Positions 16,336 through 25,373 of a stretch of DNA of 37,135 nucleotides are shown here, piece by piece. The DNA is from an uncultured bacterium (GTDB taxonomy: Bacteria > Planctomycetota > UBA1135 > GCA-002686595). A program made the position numbers and the translations under genes. The stretch spans positions 1-37,135 of the forward strand of contig CAJQPT010000025.1 of NCBI GenBank assembly GCA_905480285.1. The letters are read 5' to 3'. Each line of letters starts with the position of its first letter. Positions within the stretch are counted from its first letter, which is position 1. The notes under the pieces were generated by a model. That model was not told where the DNA came from. It searched no databases and was given only the letters and a program-made list of their open reading frames with translations.

Positions 16336-19300
16336 TCGGTCTCAAGGGCCGGGGCCATGGGGACGACCCAACGATGCGCGGGTCGAGTGTTCCACTCCGC
16401 CCGCCAGGCGCGGTGCTCGGGCGTGTCGGGGAAGGACTCGGTGTCGGGGTAGGGGTACCCGCTCATGGCGTGGAACGGGAGCGGCTCGACCTCGAGGGCC
16501 TCGTACGTGTTGTGGTCCCGGTCCTTGGCCCAGCCGTCGAGGAACACCAGGTAGTCCCGCACGTGCCCCTCCGGGACCGGCGGGAGCTTGGAGGCGTCGA
16601 AGCGGAGGGTGAGCGCGTCGCCCGAGCCCATGATCACGTACTGATCGTCGACCGCGGTGAGCAGGGGGCCGACGGCCCCGTAGCGGGTGTAGTCCCCCGG
16701 GTGCTGGTCCCAGCGGGGCTCCATGGCGACCTTGTCCCAGTCGAAGAAGAGGGGGAGGTCTTGCCGGTCGGGGACCTGGCCCTCGGAGAACCCGCGGGAC
16801 CACAGGCGCGTCCCGATCGGCTCCATGGAGGAGGTGATCAGGCCGGCGTCGTCGTCGCAGGTCGCGAGCTCGATGCAGTCCCAGTAGAGCTCGAGGGTCG
16901 AGCCCAGGCGCATCCGCGGGTCCTCACGGTTCAGGATCTCCGAGACGTCGATCACCATGGTCTTCGTCTTGCCCGCGGGGAAGCCCACGGGCGGCCCGGC
17001 GGGGACCCAGGTCCCGTCGGGGCCAGGGATCTCGATCACGGGCGGGATGAACTCGACGCCCGGTGTCGCGGCGGACGCCACGTTCGCGCTGGCGTCACTC
17101 CAGAAGAACCAGCCCGTGGCGACCATGCGCAGCAGCTTCGCGTCCTTGACGTCCGCGGGGTCAAATTCCAGCTCGAGCCAGTGGGGCTCCGCGAGCCCGA
17201 GGTACTGGCCCGCGAGGCGCTCGAAGGGGACCGGGTGGACGGAGTCGCGGTCGCGGAGCTCGGCGGTCCAATCCGCGCCGTCGGAGCCGGTGGCCTTGCG
17301 CACCTTGGCGACCCGCTCCACCACGTGGGTGTGGGGCTCGGGGAAGGGCGGGAACTTGAAGCGCTCGTTGGGATAGATCGCCGTGCCCGCCGGGTGGTCC
17401 ACCACGTCGAGGCGCACCCGGTCCAGGTAGGTGACCTCGCGCAGCTCCTCGGTAAACTGGAGCACCAGCTCGTCGTTCTCGTCGGGGACGAGCTGATCCC
17501 CACGCACGAGCACGTACTCGTCGTGGTCCGGCGGCACCAGCATTCCTGGCGCCATGGGCAGGCCCAGGGGCGTGATCCCGATCACGTCGCTGATGAACTC
17601 GAACGTCTCCCCGTTCCAGGTGTAGAGGAACGGGCAGGAGCCAATGAGGCCCTCGGGCTGGACGCCGAAGTCGGAGTTGTCGAGGAAGAACTGGACGCCG
17701 GCCTCGACGTCGAGCTCCTGCTGGACCACGCCGTTGGGCCAGGAGACTCGGACCACATCCGCATAGGGCCGGTCGCCGATGCCGACGATGGCGGCCTCGC
17801 CACGGAGGTACACGCGGCGGTAGAGGTCCTGGGCGCGTACCTCGAGGACCGCGCCGACCGCCTGCCTGTTGTCCTTCTGGCCGACAAACTTCAGCAGCAG
17901 CGCGTTCTTCGCCGCGTTGGTGGGGGAGATGGCCACCAACCCCTCGTCGGTCAGCTGCATCACCTCGAGGGTGAGCGGCGCGTAGGGGTCCGGCCGGTCG
18001 ATGTCCCTCACCAGCAGGTCGCGGCCGCCTCCAAGGGGGACCTCGAACGCCAGCGGTGCCGGCTGGGTCAGGTTGAGCAGGCCGCGGCAGCTCCCTGCCG
18101 GGTCCATCCACACCAGGTCGACCGCCCCGTTCATGTCGAGGTCCGTGACCTCCACATGGCTCTCCTCGGCGACGTTCACGTCCAGATCCGCGGGCTCATA
18201 GGTCCCCTCGGCCGTGCGGCGGAACCAGCGCGAACCGCCGGCCCCGGGGACGAGCAGGTCCGGGCGGCCATCGGCGTCGAGGTCCGCCACGGTGGGCTCC
18301 CGGAGGAGGGTCGCTCCAGCGAGGCCGCTCGCTCTCAGGTCCTCGAAGAGCCCGCGCCGCAGGGAGTCCATGAGGTGGGTGGCCCCCGCTCCGCCAAAGA
18401 GCAGGTCAACGTCGTTGTCGCCGTCGAGGTCCTCGGCGGCGCACCAGCCGAAGTCACCGGCGGGGAGCGACGCGGCCTCGCTGGCGTCTCTCCAGGCGCC
18501 GCGCGGCTGGACATTGCCGTCCTTGTCGACCAGGGCGCCGGCGCCGTCGTTGCGGAGGAGCCGCGCTCCGAAGGCGCCGACCACAAGCAGGTCGAGGTCG
18601 CCGTCGTGGTCAAAGTCCACGGTCTCGAGGTCGCGGATCTCTCCTTCGAAGGCCGGGAGCGGGACCGGGGAGAGGGTCCAGCGGGGACCCTCATCGTCAT
18701 CCGACTGCTCGAAGAGCACGAGGCGGTCACCCGCAGCTGCCAGGACGTCGAGGGTGTCGCCGCTGAGGCGTTGGTTCAGGTCGAGGGCACGGACCGGGCC
18801 GGTGATCCCGGACGCTGCCAGCTCTGTGGTCTCCAGCGAGGAGTCGTCGCTGCCGTCGCGGAGGTGAACGGCGAGGGATCCGTCGGCCACCGTGATCAGG
18901 TCGAGGGTGCGGTCTCCGTCGAGGTCGCGGATCTCCAGCGCGCTGACGTCGTCGCCGAGCGGGGCGACGGTGCTCGGGGCGATGGTGCGCGGGGCGCCAA
19001 ACTCCGGCGCCACGGCGGGGCGCGTGGGGAAGGAGCCGAAGGGCGCGGGCGGCGTGACACGCGCCAGGAGCCCCTGGTCCAGCTCGACGTCATTGGTGGG
19101 CTTGAAGCCCTTCTCTCGCAGGGACGTCCAGAGGCTGTCCCAGCTGCGCAGCTCCTGTTCGTCGTCTTCGTAGGCGGCCGTGTAGCGGTAGCGCTGGTAG
19201 ACGGCGGTCACGTACCACTGGAGGCCGAGCTCGATGCCGAGGGCAACGACCTCATCCAGCGCCCCGACGGCGCGGTCCAGGTCCTCCTCAAGGCCGAGCA

Positions 19301-19769
19301 GCGCCCGCGCCAGGCCCAGCTTCGACGGCGGGTCCCCTGGGGCGAGCTCGAGGACCCGATCGTAGAGCGCGGGGACCTCCTCCATGCGATCCGGATCGTA
19401 AGAGGCGAGCCTGGCCTGCAGGTAGTTGGCGCCGGGGTCGTCGGGCGCCGCCTCGAGGGCGCGGGCCACCAGGGCGATGGACCCCTCGAGGTCCTGGGTC
19501 TTCAGGGTGACCTGAGCGGCTGTGATCAGGTCGACCACCGCGGGGCTCTCGCCCTCGATCAGGGGGGAGATCTCCTCGAGCGCCGCCCTGTACTCCTCTT
19601 TCGAGAAGAGCACGGCGACGCGCTCACGGGTCAGCGTGGCCTCGACGGAGGGGCGGGCTTGGTCGGTGGAGGAGCCCGGTTCGCCGCAGCCACCAATGAG
19701 GGGTGCGAGGACGAGGGTCGCGAGGGCAGCAGCCCTCAAGATCGGGTCCTGGGCCGGAGTGTCAGTCAT
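16296..19769 (-). CDS. TPR, FG-GAP/VCBS and ASPIC/UnbV lipoprotein
   Basis: A 1157-residue exported protein. The start at 19769 yields a clean lipoprotein signal ending LIGGC (Cys28); in-frame starts up to 12 codons upstream exist. Residues about 50-200 are helical TPR-like repeats (ALEAAPDDPGANYLQARL). Residues about 240-600 are FG-GAP/VCBS beta-propeller blades with repeated calcium-type loops such as DLDGDRTLDL, DFDHDGDLDLL, DLDGDNDVDLL, DLDADGRPDLL and DLDMNGAVDLV. Residues about 625-700 are an ASPIC/UnbV domain (RVSWPNGVVQ). The last ~450 residues are an unassigned beta-rich region with FFWSD and ELYWDCIELA. This architecture is common in planctomycetes, Acidobacteria and Verrucomicrobia, and its function is unproven. 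Surface adhesion or a scaffold role is inference. Confidence 0.9.
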   Translation of the reverse strand: MTDTPAQDPILRAAALATLVLAPLIGGCGEPGSSTDQARPSVEATLTRERVAVLFSKEEYRAALEEISPLIEGESPAVVDLITAAQVTLKTQDLEGSIALVARALEAAPDDPGANYLQARLASYDPDRMEEVPALYDRVLELAPGDPPSKLGLARALLGLEEDLDRAVGALDEVVALGIELGLQWYVTAVYQRYRYTAAYEDDEQELRSWDSLWTSLREKGFKPTNDVELDQGLLARVTPPAPFGSFPTRPAVAPEFGAPRTIAPSTVAPLGDDVSALEIRDLDGDRTLDLITVADGSLAVHLRDGSDDSSLETTELAASGITGPVRALDLNQRLSGDTLDVLAAAGDRLVLFEQSDDDEGPRWTLSPVPLPAFEGEIRDLETVDFDHDGDLDLLVVGAFGARLLRNDGAGALVDKDGNVQPRGAWRDASEAASLPAGDFGWCAAEDLDGDNDVDLLFGGAGATHLMDSLRRGLFEDLRASGLAGATLLREPTVADLDADGRPDLLVPGAGGSRWFRRTAEGTYEPADLDVNVAEESHVEVTDLDMNGAVDLVWMDPAGSCRGLLNLTQPAPLAFEVPLGGGRDLLVRDIDRPDPYAPLTLEVMQLTDEGLVAISPTNAAKNALLLKFVGQKDNRQAVGAVLEVRAQDLYRRVYLRGEAAIVGIGDRPYADVVRVSWPNGVVQQELDVEAGVQFFLDNSDFGVQPEGLIGSCPFLYTWNGETFEFISDVIGITPLGLPMAPGMLVPPDHDEYVLVRGDQLVPDENDELVLQFTEELREVTYLDRVRLDVVDHPAGTAIYPNERFKFPPFPEPHTHVVERVAKVRKATGSDGADWTAELRDRDSVHPVPFERLAGQYLGLAEPHWLELEFDPADVKDAKLLRMVATGWFFWSDASANVASAATPGVEFIPPVIEIPGPDGTWVPAGPPVGFPAGKTKTMVIDVSEILNREDPRMRLGSTLELYWDCIELATCDDDAGLITSSMEPIGTRLWSRGFSEGQVPDRQDLPLFFDWDKVAMEPRWDQHPGDYTRYGAVGPLLTAVDDQYVIMGSGDALTLRFDASKLPPVPEGHVRDYLVFLDGWAKDRDHNTYEALEVEPLPFHAMSGYPYPDTESFPDTPEHRAWRAEWNTRPAHRWVVPMAPALETEWVHAMVELGADR

Positions 19770-19898
19770 GGAGCGCGGGGGAGTGTGGGGCATCGGGTAC
19801 GCCACGTGTCGGGAGGTGTTGGCGCGGTCAGCGGTCGGGCCTGCGTACCCGGGGACAGGCTACGGCGAGAGAGTGGGCCGTCCAATGTCCAACCTCCC

Positions 19899-19952
19899 AA
19901 TGGGCGCAGCCCAGCCGGCTAATGGGCGCAGCCCAGCCGGCCGATGGGCGGA
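19899..19952. repeat. 22-bp tandem repeat of paired palindromes between divergent operons
   Basis: Two near-identical 22-bp units (19899-19920 and 19921-19942) and a partial third (19943-19952). Each unit contains the dyad TGGGCGCAGCCCA (5-bp arms, GCA centre) and an AGCCGGCT palindrome, or a one-base variant of it. The array lies 54-107 bp before the M28 peptidase start and 130 bp before the start of the divergent TPR/ASPIC gene. Direct repeats of a dyad in a divergent promoter region look like an operator, but a slippage product is equally possible. Confidence 0.65.
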
Positions 19953-20005
19953 TCCGCGCCGGGCCTGGGATGTGACGCGGGCGGCTGTGTGGCAGACTCC
20001 GGGGT

Positions 20006-22447
20006 ATGGACGAATTGGCAGAGGCTCCGGGCCGACTCCGCACAGACGGCTTGCGAGCGTGGGGCGCGCTCCTGATCTGGCTGACCGCTGGCGCGACAGC
20101 CGTCTGGCTCGGAGCGCCACCGCCGGCGCTGCCCGAAGATGCGCCAGCGGAGGTCGCGTCCGGAGGGCGCGCCGGCGCCCTTCTCGAACGCATCGCTCGG
20201 GAAGAGGGCGGCGCAGCACCGCAGCCGCGACCGGTGGGGACCGCCGCGAACGCGCGCTGCCGGGAGCGCATCCTCGACGAGTGGCGGCGTATCGGCTTCA
20301 CCCCCGAGGTCTCCGAGCGGGTCACCGTCGTTGGAGATTGGAGCCTCGCTGGATCCACAAAGAACATTCTGACTCGCCTCCCCGGGACCGGTCGCAGCAG
20401 CGGCCCTGGCACCGCCATCCTGTGCATGGCGCACTACGACTCGGTGGGGGCCGGGCCCGGCATCGGTGATGACCTCTCCGGGGTCGCTGCCCTCCTGGAG
20501 GTCGCGCGGGCCCTCAAGGCACGGGGCGGGACGGGGCGCGACGTGATCTTCCTCATCGATGACGCAGAGGAGTCTGGCTTGCTGGGGGCGGCGGCGTTCA
20601 CGCAGCATCACCCCTGGGCCGCGGATGTCGGCGCGGTGATCAACCTGGAGGCCCGAGGGACGAGCGGGCCGAGTCGGATGTTCGAGACGGGGCCAGGCAA
20701 CGCCGCCCTCGTGGAGGCCCTGGCCGATGTCGTCACGCGCCCGAGCACGAGCTCGGTCTCCGTGGAGGTGTATCGGCGGATGCCCAACGACACCGACTTC
20801 TCCGTCTGGCGCAGGCTCGGAGTCCCGGGCCTGAACTTCGCGTTCATCGGTGACGTCGCTCGATACCACACGCCCCTGGACGACCTCGAGCACCTGGATC
20901 CGCGGAGCCTTCAGCACCACGTGACCAACGCCATGGAGGCGGTGCTCGCCCTCGACCAGGCGCCCCTCCCCGCGAGACCCTCTGGCGCTCAGACCGCGGA
21001 CAAGGCCAGCGCCCCGGCCTCCGCAGACGCCGTGTTTCTGGACCTCGGCGGCCGCTCAGTCGTGACCATGGGGATCCCCACGATCCGGTTCCTCGGCGGC
21101 CTCTTCTTCCTGCTCTCCCTGGTGGGCATCAGCCGGGCCTTGACCCGCGGCGCGCTCGGGCTGAGGGGAATCATGCTGGCGCTCCTGGGCGTCTCGTTGG
21201 CCACGGGTTTGGCGGTCATGGTCGCCAAGTTCCACCTCGACCTGCTGCGTATCCTCGGCGCCCCGGCTGTGACCTTCTCGGCGGCGAGCGACCTCCTTGC
21301 GGTGAGCGTCGGCGCGATCGGGCTCGGGTCCCTCCTGGCCATGGTCTTGTTCCTCACGCGGGTCGTGACCTCGGCTGAGTGCGGCGCCGCCGTCGCGCTC
21401 ATGGTCACCCTCGCGGGGATGCTCTTGACCTGGGCCGCACCCGGGGCAGCCTTCTTGCTCGTCTTCCCCTCGGCGATCCTCGCGGTGACCTGGTTCATCT
21501 TCCCCAAGAAGGGCGATCTCGGCGCGCAGGTCAGCAACGCCGCGCTCTTCGCGCTGGGCATCGCCGCCTTCCTCTGGATGCCCCTTCACCTCGGGCTCCT
21601 CGACGCCTTTGGCGCAGGCTCCGGGGCGGTGCTCCTGGGCCCGCTCCTGCTCTGCGGAGCGCTGCTCCTCGCGCCGATCTGTCGGGCCTCAGGAGGGGCC
21701 TCCCCGTGGATCACCGCGGTGCTGCTGGCTGTTGGCCTCGGGGCAGGGGCCTTGGCGACCCGGGCACGTGCGCTCACCCCCGATCAGCCGGGAAAGCTCA
21801 ACCTGGTCCATGTGCAGACCGCCGGCGGCGAGGCCTGTTGGTTGGCCCGTGGCTTCGCGGCGGGGGCCTTGGATTCAGAGGTGCGTACGGAGCTTGTCAG
21901 CTCCCTCGGAGGTGCCGTCCTGAGGCCTCCCTTCGAGCGGATCCCCTGGGCGGGCAGGACGGCCTTCAGCCTGAGCACGCGCCCGGTCAACGTCCCCTTC
22001 CCCGAGCTCGAGGTGGTCGACGGTCGGCTCTCCGAGGAGGGGGGCACGGCCAGGCTCCGGATGCGCACGAACCGCGGCGGCGATGAGCTCCTCCTCAACG
22101 CGGCGGGGCTCGGCGCCATGCGGGCCGAGGGGGTCACTGTGTCGCCGCGAGGGCTGTCCTGGCTCGCCCCGGGCGACGGGTGGCTTGAGTTCGAGGTGGA
22201 CCTCGCGGACGAGCTCGAGGCATCAATCACGGTCTTCGACAAGCGCTTCGGTCTGAGCCGGGTCCTGACGCAGCGTGCCGAGATGTTCCTGACGGAGCGG
22301 GAGCCTCTCCTGGTCCCGGCCCACGACGGCGACGGCTCCATCCTCAAGGCCGAATACGTGCTGCGGATCGACGCCGAGAGCGGGGAGGCCAGCCTGCGGA
22401 TCAAGGGCCCGGACGCCGCAGGACCCGAGGGCGGGGGAGGCCGGTGA
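20006..22447 (+). CDS. Membrane-bound M28 family zinc metallopeptidase
   Basis: An 813-residue membrane peptidase. One hydrophobic segment (about 18-38) anchors an M28 aminopeptidase domain (about 55-315) with all metal ligands present: H143-x-D145 in AHYDSV, D155/D156 in GDDLSG, E188/E189 in DAEESG, E215 in NLEARG and H288 in YHTPLDD. The domain is followed by seven to eight transmembrane segments (about 345-585) and a C-terminal extracytoplasmic beta domain of about 200 residues. The layout resembles the Fxna/ERMP1 style of M28 protein. The ATG at 20006 begins the open frame. The stop overlaps the next gene's GTG start as GTGA (22444-22447). It probably trims peptides at the outer face of the membrane; the partnership with sulfatases suggests sulfated glycoproteins as targets, which is inference. 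Confidence 0.93.
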   Translation: MDELAEAPGRLRTDGLRAWGALLIWLTAGATAVWLGAPPPALPEDAPAEVASGGRAGALLERIAREEGGAAPQPRPVGTAANARCRERILDEWRRIGFTPEVSERVTVVGDWSLAGSTKNILTRLPGTGRSSGPGTAILCMAHYDSVGAGPGIGDDLSGVAALLEVARALKARGGTGRDVIFLIDDAEESGLLGAAAFTQHHPWAADVGAVINLEARGTSGPSRMFETGPGNAALVEALADVVTRPSTSSVSVEVYRRMPNDTDFSVWRRLGVPGLNFAFIGDVARYHTPLDDLEHLDPRSLQHHVTNAMEAVLALDQAPLPARPSGAQTADKASAPASADAVFLDLGGRSVVTMGIPTIRFLGGLFFLLSLVGISRALTRGALGLRGIMLALLGVSLATGLAVMVAKFHLDLLRILGAPAVTFSAASDLLAVSVGAIGLGSLLAMVLFLTRVVTSAECGAAVALMVTLAGMLLTWAAPGAAFLLVFPSAILAVTWFIFPKKGDLGAQVSNAALFALGIAAFLWMPLHLGLLDAFGAGSGAVLLGPLLLCGALLLAPICRASGGASPWITAVLLAVGLGAGALATRARALTPDQPGKLNLVHVQTAGGEACWLARGFAAGALDSEVRTELVSSLGGAVLRPPFERIPWAGRTAFSLSTRPVNVPFPELEVVDGRLSEEGGTARLRMRTNRGGDELLLNAAGLGAMRAEGVTVSPRGLSWLAPGDGWLEFEVDLADELEASITVFDKRFGLSRVLTQRAEMFLTEREPLLVPAHDGDGSILKAEYVLRIDAESGEASLRIKGPDAAGPEGGGGR

Positions 22448-23808
22448 TTCGGCGCCTCTGGCGATGCGCGCTCGCCCTGGGGGCCGTGCTGGTCGCGGCC
22501 TGCGGGGGAGACAGCCCGCGACCCAGCGTGGTCATGGTGGTCGGCGACACCCTTCGTGCCGACAAGCTCAGCTGCATGGGGGGGCCCGCGGGGCTGACCC
22601 CGTACCTGGACCGCATCGCGTCGGATGGTGTGCGCTTCGATCAGGCTCGCTCCCACGCCCCCTGGACGCTGCCCTCCACCGCCTCCATGCTCACCTCGCT
22701 CCACCCCGAGGAGCACGGGGCGGGCGGTCGCCTCGGCCGCTTCACGACGCTCGACGAGGAGGTTGAGACCGTGGTGAAGGGCTTCCGTGACCAGGGGTAC
22801 CGGACCCACGCGATCGTTAACGTGCTCTTCCTCGATCCGGGCCTCTTCGGGGTCACCCGGGACTTCGAGACCGTGGATCAGCAGGTCTTCGAGACCAACG
22901 TCGACGTGCGCGCGGCCGACGCGACGACCCGGGCCGCGCTGGAGTGGATCGAGGCGAATCGTGACGACGGGCCCTTCTTCCTCCTCGTCCACTACTTCGA
23001 CCCGCACTGCGTCTACGCGCCACCGCCCGCGTTCCGCGAGCGGTGGGCTGCGCCTGCGGATCAACAGGGGGATTGGACCTTCGGGACCCGGCCGCAGATG
23101 GTCGCGATCCGCGAGGGCGAGCTCTCACCCGCGGCGGCGACCATCGAGCGCGCTGAGGCCCTGTACAACGGCGAGGTCAGCTACCTCGACGCCCAGATTG
23201 GGCGCCTCGATGACGGCCTGGCGTCCATGGGGCAGCGGGATGAGCTGGTCCTCGTCGTGACGGCGGATCACGGTGAGGAGTTCCTGGACCACGGCGGCTT
23301 CGAGCACGGTCACACCCTGTACGACGAGCTCGTCCGGGTGCCGCTGCTGATCCGCGCGCCGGCGAGGCTCAAGCCGGGGGTCGTGGGCGCCCCGGTCCGC
23401 CACATCGACCTCGCCCCGACGCTCTGCGAGCTCTGCGACCTGCCGGTCCCCGGACAATTCGTCGGGCGCAGCCTCGTCCCGCTGGCGGACGGTGAGCTCG
23501 AGCTCGAGCAGCGATCGACTCTGGCCCACGGGAACATGTGGGCGCGGCCTCAGACCAGTTGGACCTCGGGGGGCTGGAAGCTGATCGTGCGAGAGGGCGC
23601 CCCGGCGCAGCTCTACGAGGTGGCGAGCGACCCCGGAGAGCTCCGGGACCTCGCGGCAGAACGACCGGAGGAGCGGGCCCGCCTGCAGGCTGAGCTCGAG
23701 GCCGTGGAGCGCGGAATGACCGCGCTACGGCGCGGGGAGGCGGCAACGCTGGACCCCCGCACACGTGAGGTGCTCAGCGGACTGGGCTACGGTGGAGAGG
23801 ACGAATGA
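22444..23808 (+). CDS. Sulfatase-fold lipoprotein lacking the formylglycine Cys
   Basis: A 454-residue protein of the alkaline phosphatase/sulfatase superfamily with a lipoprotein signal ending LVAAC (Cys20). Metal-binding segments are present: VVGDTLRAD near the N-terminus, and VVTADHGEEFLDHGGFEHG. At the position of the sulfatase CxPSR motif it has T75-L-P-S-T79 within HAPWTLPSTASML. The residue that becomes formylglycine is therefore Thr and the motif Arg is Thr. Such proteins are common and may be phosphodiesterases or phosphotransferases using Thr, or sulfatases only by annotation. The GTG start at 22444 overlaps the peptidase stop, and its own TGA overlaps the next ATG. There is no transmembrane segment apart from the signal. 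Confidence 0.9.
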   Translation: MIRRLWRCALALGAVLVAACGGDSPRPSVVMVVGDTLRADKLSCMGGPAGLTPYLDRIASDGVRFDQARSHAPWTLPSTASMLTSLHPEEHGAGGRLGRFTTLDEEVETVVKGFRDQGYRTHAIVNVLFLDPGLFGVTRDFETVDQQVFETNVDVRAADATTRAALEWIEANRDDGPFFLLVHYFDPHCVYAPPPAFRERWAAPADQQGDWTFGTRPQMVAIREGELSPAAATIERAEALYNGEVSYLDAQIGRLDDGLASMGQRDELVLVVTADHGEEFLDHGGFEHGHTLYDELVRVPLLIRAPARLKPGVVGAPVRHIDLAPTLCELCDLPVPGQFVGRSLVPLADGELELEQRSTLAHGNMWARPQTSWTSGGWKLIVREGAPAQLYEVASDPGELRDLAAERPEERARLQAELEAVERGMTALRRGEAATLDPRTREVLSGLGYGGEDE

Positions 23809-25370
23809 TGATCATGAAGCACAGCCACGCCCTCCTCGCCGCGATGCTCGCGGCCTGCGCCGCGGCTCCCGACGCGAGCGTCCCCGGCGCCAGCACCGCA
23901 GGCTCCAACGCTCTTCGTCCCGAGCGGCGGCCCAACGTGGTCCTGATCTACGGAGACGACGTGGGGTTCGGTGACCTCGGCTGCTACGGCGCCGAGAAGA
24001 TCCCGACGCCGAACCTCGATCGGCTGGCGGCCGAGGGGCTCCGGTTCACCGACGGGCACTGCGCGGCGGGCACCTGCACGCCCTCGCGCTTCGCGCTGCT
24101 CAGCGGCGTGCATGGCTTTCGAAGCGGCGTCCGGGTGCTCCCGCCCAACGCGAGGCTGACCATTGGGGTCGACGCCTGGACGCTCCCCGACACGTTCAAG
24201 GCGGCCGGCTACCGCACCGGCGTGGTGGGGAAGTGGCACCTCGGCCTGGGCGCAGAGGGAGCGCCGGTGGACTGGAACGGGGCGGTGAAGCCCGGGCCCA
24301 TGGAGTTGGGTTTTGACGAGTCGTTCCTGCTCCCGTCCACGAACGACCGGGTGCCGTGCGTTTACCTCGAGGGTCACGAGGTGGTGGGGCTCGACCCTGG
24401 GGATCCGCTCTTCGTGGGCAAGCTCAAGGACCTGCCCGAGGGGAGCACGAGCTACCCGAACGGTAGGAAGGAGCCGGAGGCGATGACCTACTACCCGAGC
24501 TCCCACGGGCACAACCAGTCCGTGATCAACGGGATCGGGCGCATCGGATACATGGCGGGCGGCGCGTCGGCGCTCTGGGACGACGAGACCATGGCCGACG
24601 TGTTCGTGGAGCGGGCGACCCGGTTCATCGACGAGAACGCGGAGGAGCCCTTCTTCCTGTTCTTCTCCTCCCAGGACATTCACGTACCGCGCACGCCCCA
24701 CCCGCGCTTCCACGGCAAGAGCGAGCTCGGCTACCGGGGGGACGCCATGGTGCAGCTCGACTGGGCCGCGGGCGCCGTCATGGCGGCGCTGGAGGCCCGT
24801 GGGCTCGCGGACGATACGATCGTGATCTTCTCCAGCGACAACGGCCCCGTGTATGACGACGGCTACGTGGACGGCACCACGGTGCTCACGAGCAAGGAGG
24901 AGGTGGACCGGGGCCATGACGGCTCGGGGCCCTACCGCGGGGGCAAGTACCAGGTGTACGAGGGGGGCACGCGGGTGCCGCTGATCGTCCGCTGGCCGGG
25001 GGTCATCGAGCCCGGCGTCTCGTCTGCGCTCGTGACCCAGGTCGACCTGGTCGCCTCCTTCGCGTCCATGCTGGGCGTGCCGCTCCCAGCGGGGGAGGCC
25101 ATGGACAGCCGCGACGCGATGGACGCGCTGCTGGGCCGGGACGCCGTCGGGCGCCAGTTCGTGGTGGAGGAGGCGCGGGGCCTCGCGCTGCGGGACGGGC
25201 CTTGGAAGCTCGTACAGCGGCCGAAGAAGGCGGACGAGCTGTACGACCTCTCCGTAGACGTGGGGGAGGCCTCGAACGTGGCGGCCGACCACCCCGAGCG
25301 GGCCGCGGTGATGGCGGCGCGGCTGGAGCAGGTCCGGTCGGCGGGGCTCAGACCCCTCGGCCTGCGCTGA
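23805..25370 (+). CDS. Arylsulfatase-type sulfatase lipoprotein (CTPSR)
   Basis: A 521-residue type I sulfatase. The activation motif C91-T-P-S-R95 is intact, and Cys91 would be converted to formylglycine by an FGE or anaerobic maturase encoded elsewhere. Other metal and sulfate ligands are present: the DD pair at 51-52 (IYGDDVGFGDLGCYG), GKWHLG and FSSDNGPV. A lipoprotein signal ends LAAC (Cys18), so it sits in a membrane facing the periplasm or outside. The ATG at 23805 lies within an ATGATGATCATG cluster and overlaps the upstream TGA (23805-23808). It probably removes sulfate esters from polysaccharides or glycoproteins, in keeping with the sulfatase-rich genomes of marine planctomycetes. 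The substrate cannot be predicted. Confidence 0.95.
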   Translation: MMIMKHSHALLAAMLAACAAAPDASVPGASTAGSNALRPERRPNVVLIYGDDVGFGDLGCYGAEKIPTPNLDRLAAEGLRFTDGHCAAGTCTPSRFALLSGVHGFRSGVRVLPPNARLTIGVDAWTLPDTFKAAGYRTGVVGKWHLGLGAEGAPVDWNGAVKPGPMELGFDESFLLPSTNDRVPCVYLEGHEVVGLDPGDPLFVGKLKDLPEGSTSYPNGRKEPEAMTYYPSSHGHNQSVINGIGRIGYMAGGASALWDDETMADVFVERATRFIDENAEEPFFLFFSSQDIHVPRTPHPRFHGKSELGYRGDAMVQLDWAAGAVMAALEARGLADDTIVIFSSDNGPVYDDGYVDGTTVLTSKEEVDRGHDGSGPYRGGKYQVYEGGTRVPLIVRWPGVIEPGVSSALVTQVDLVASFASMLGVPLPAGEAMDSRDAMDALLGRDAVGRQFVVEEARGLALRDGPWKLVQRPKKADELYDLSVDVGEASNVAADHPERAAVMAARLEQVRSAGLRPLGLR

Positions 25371-25373
25371 GCG

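Noticed and set aside
16326-19922. A long plus-strand open frame antisense to the TPR/ASPIC gene
   Set aside because: Same GC-driven shadow effect; the minus strand encodes recognisable FG-GAP and ASPIC segments.
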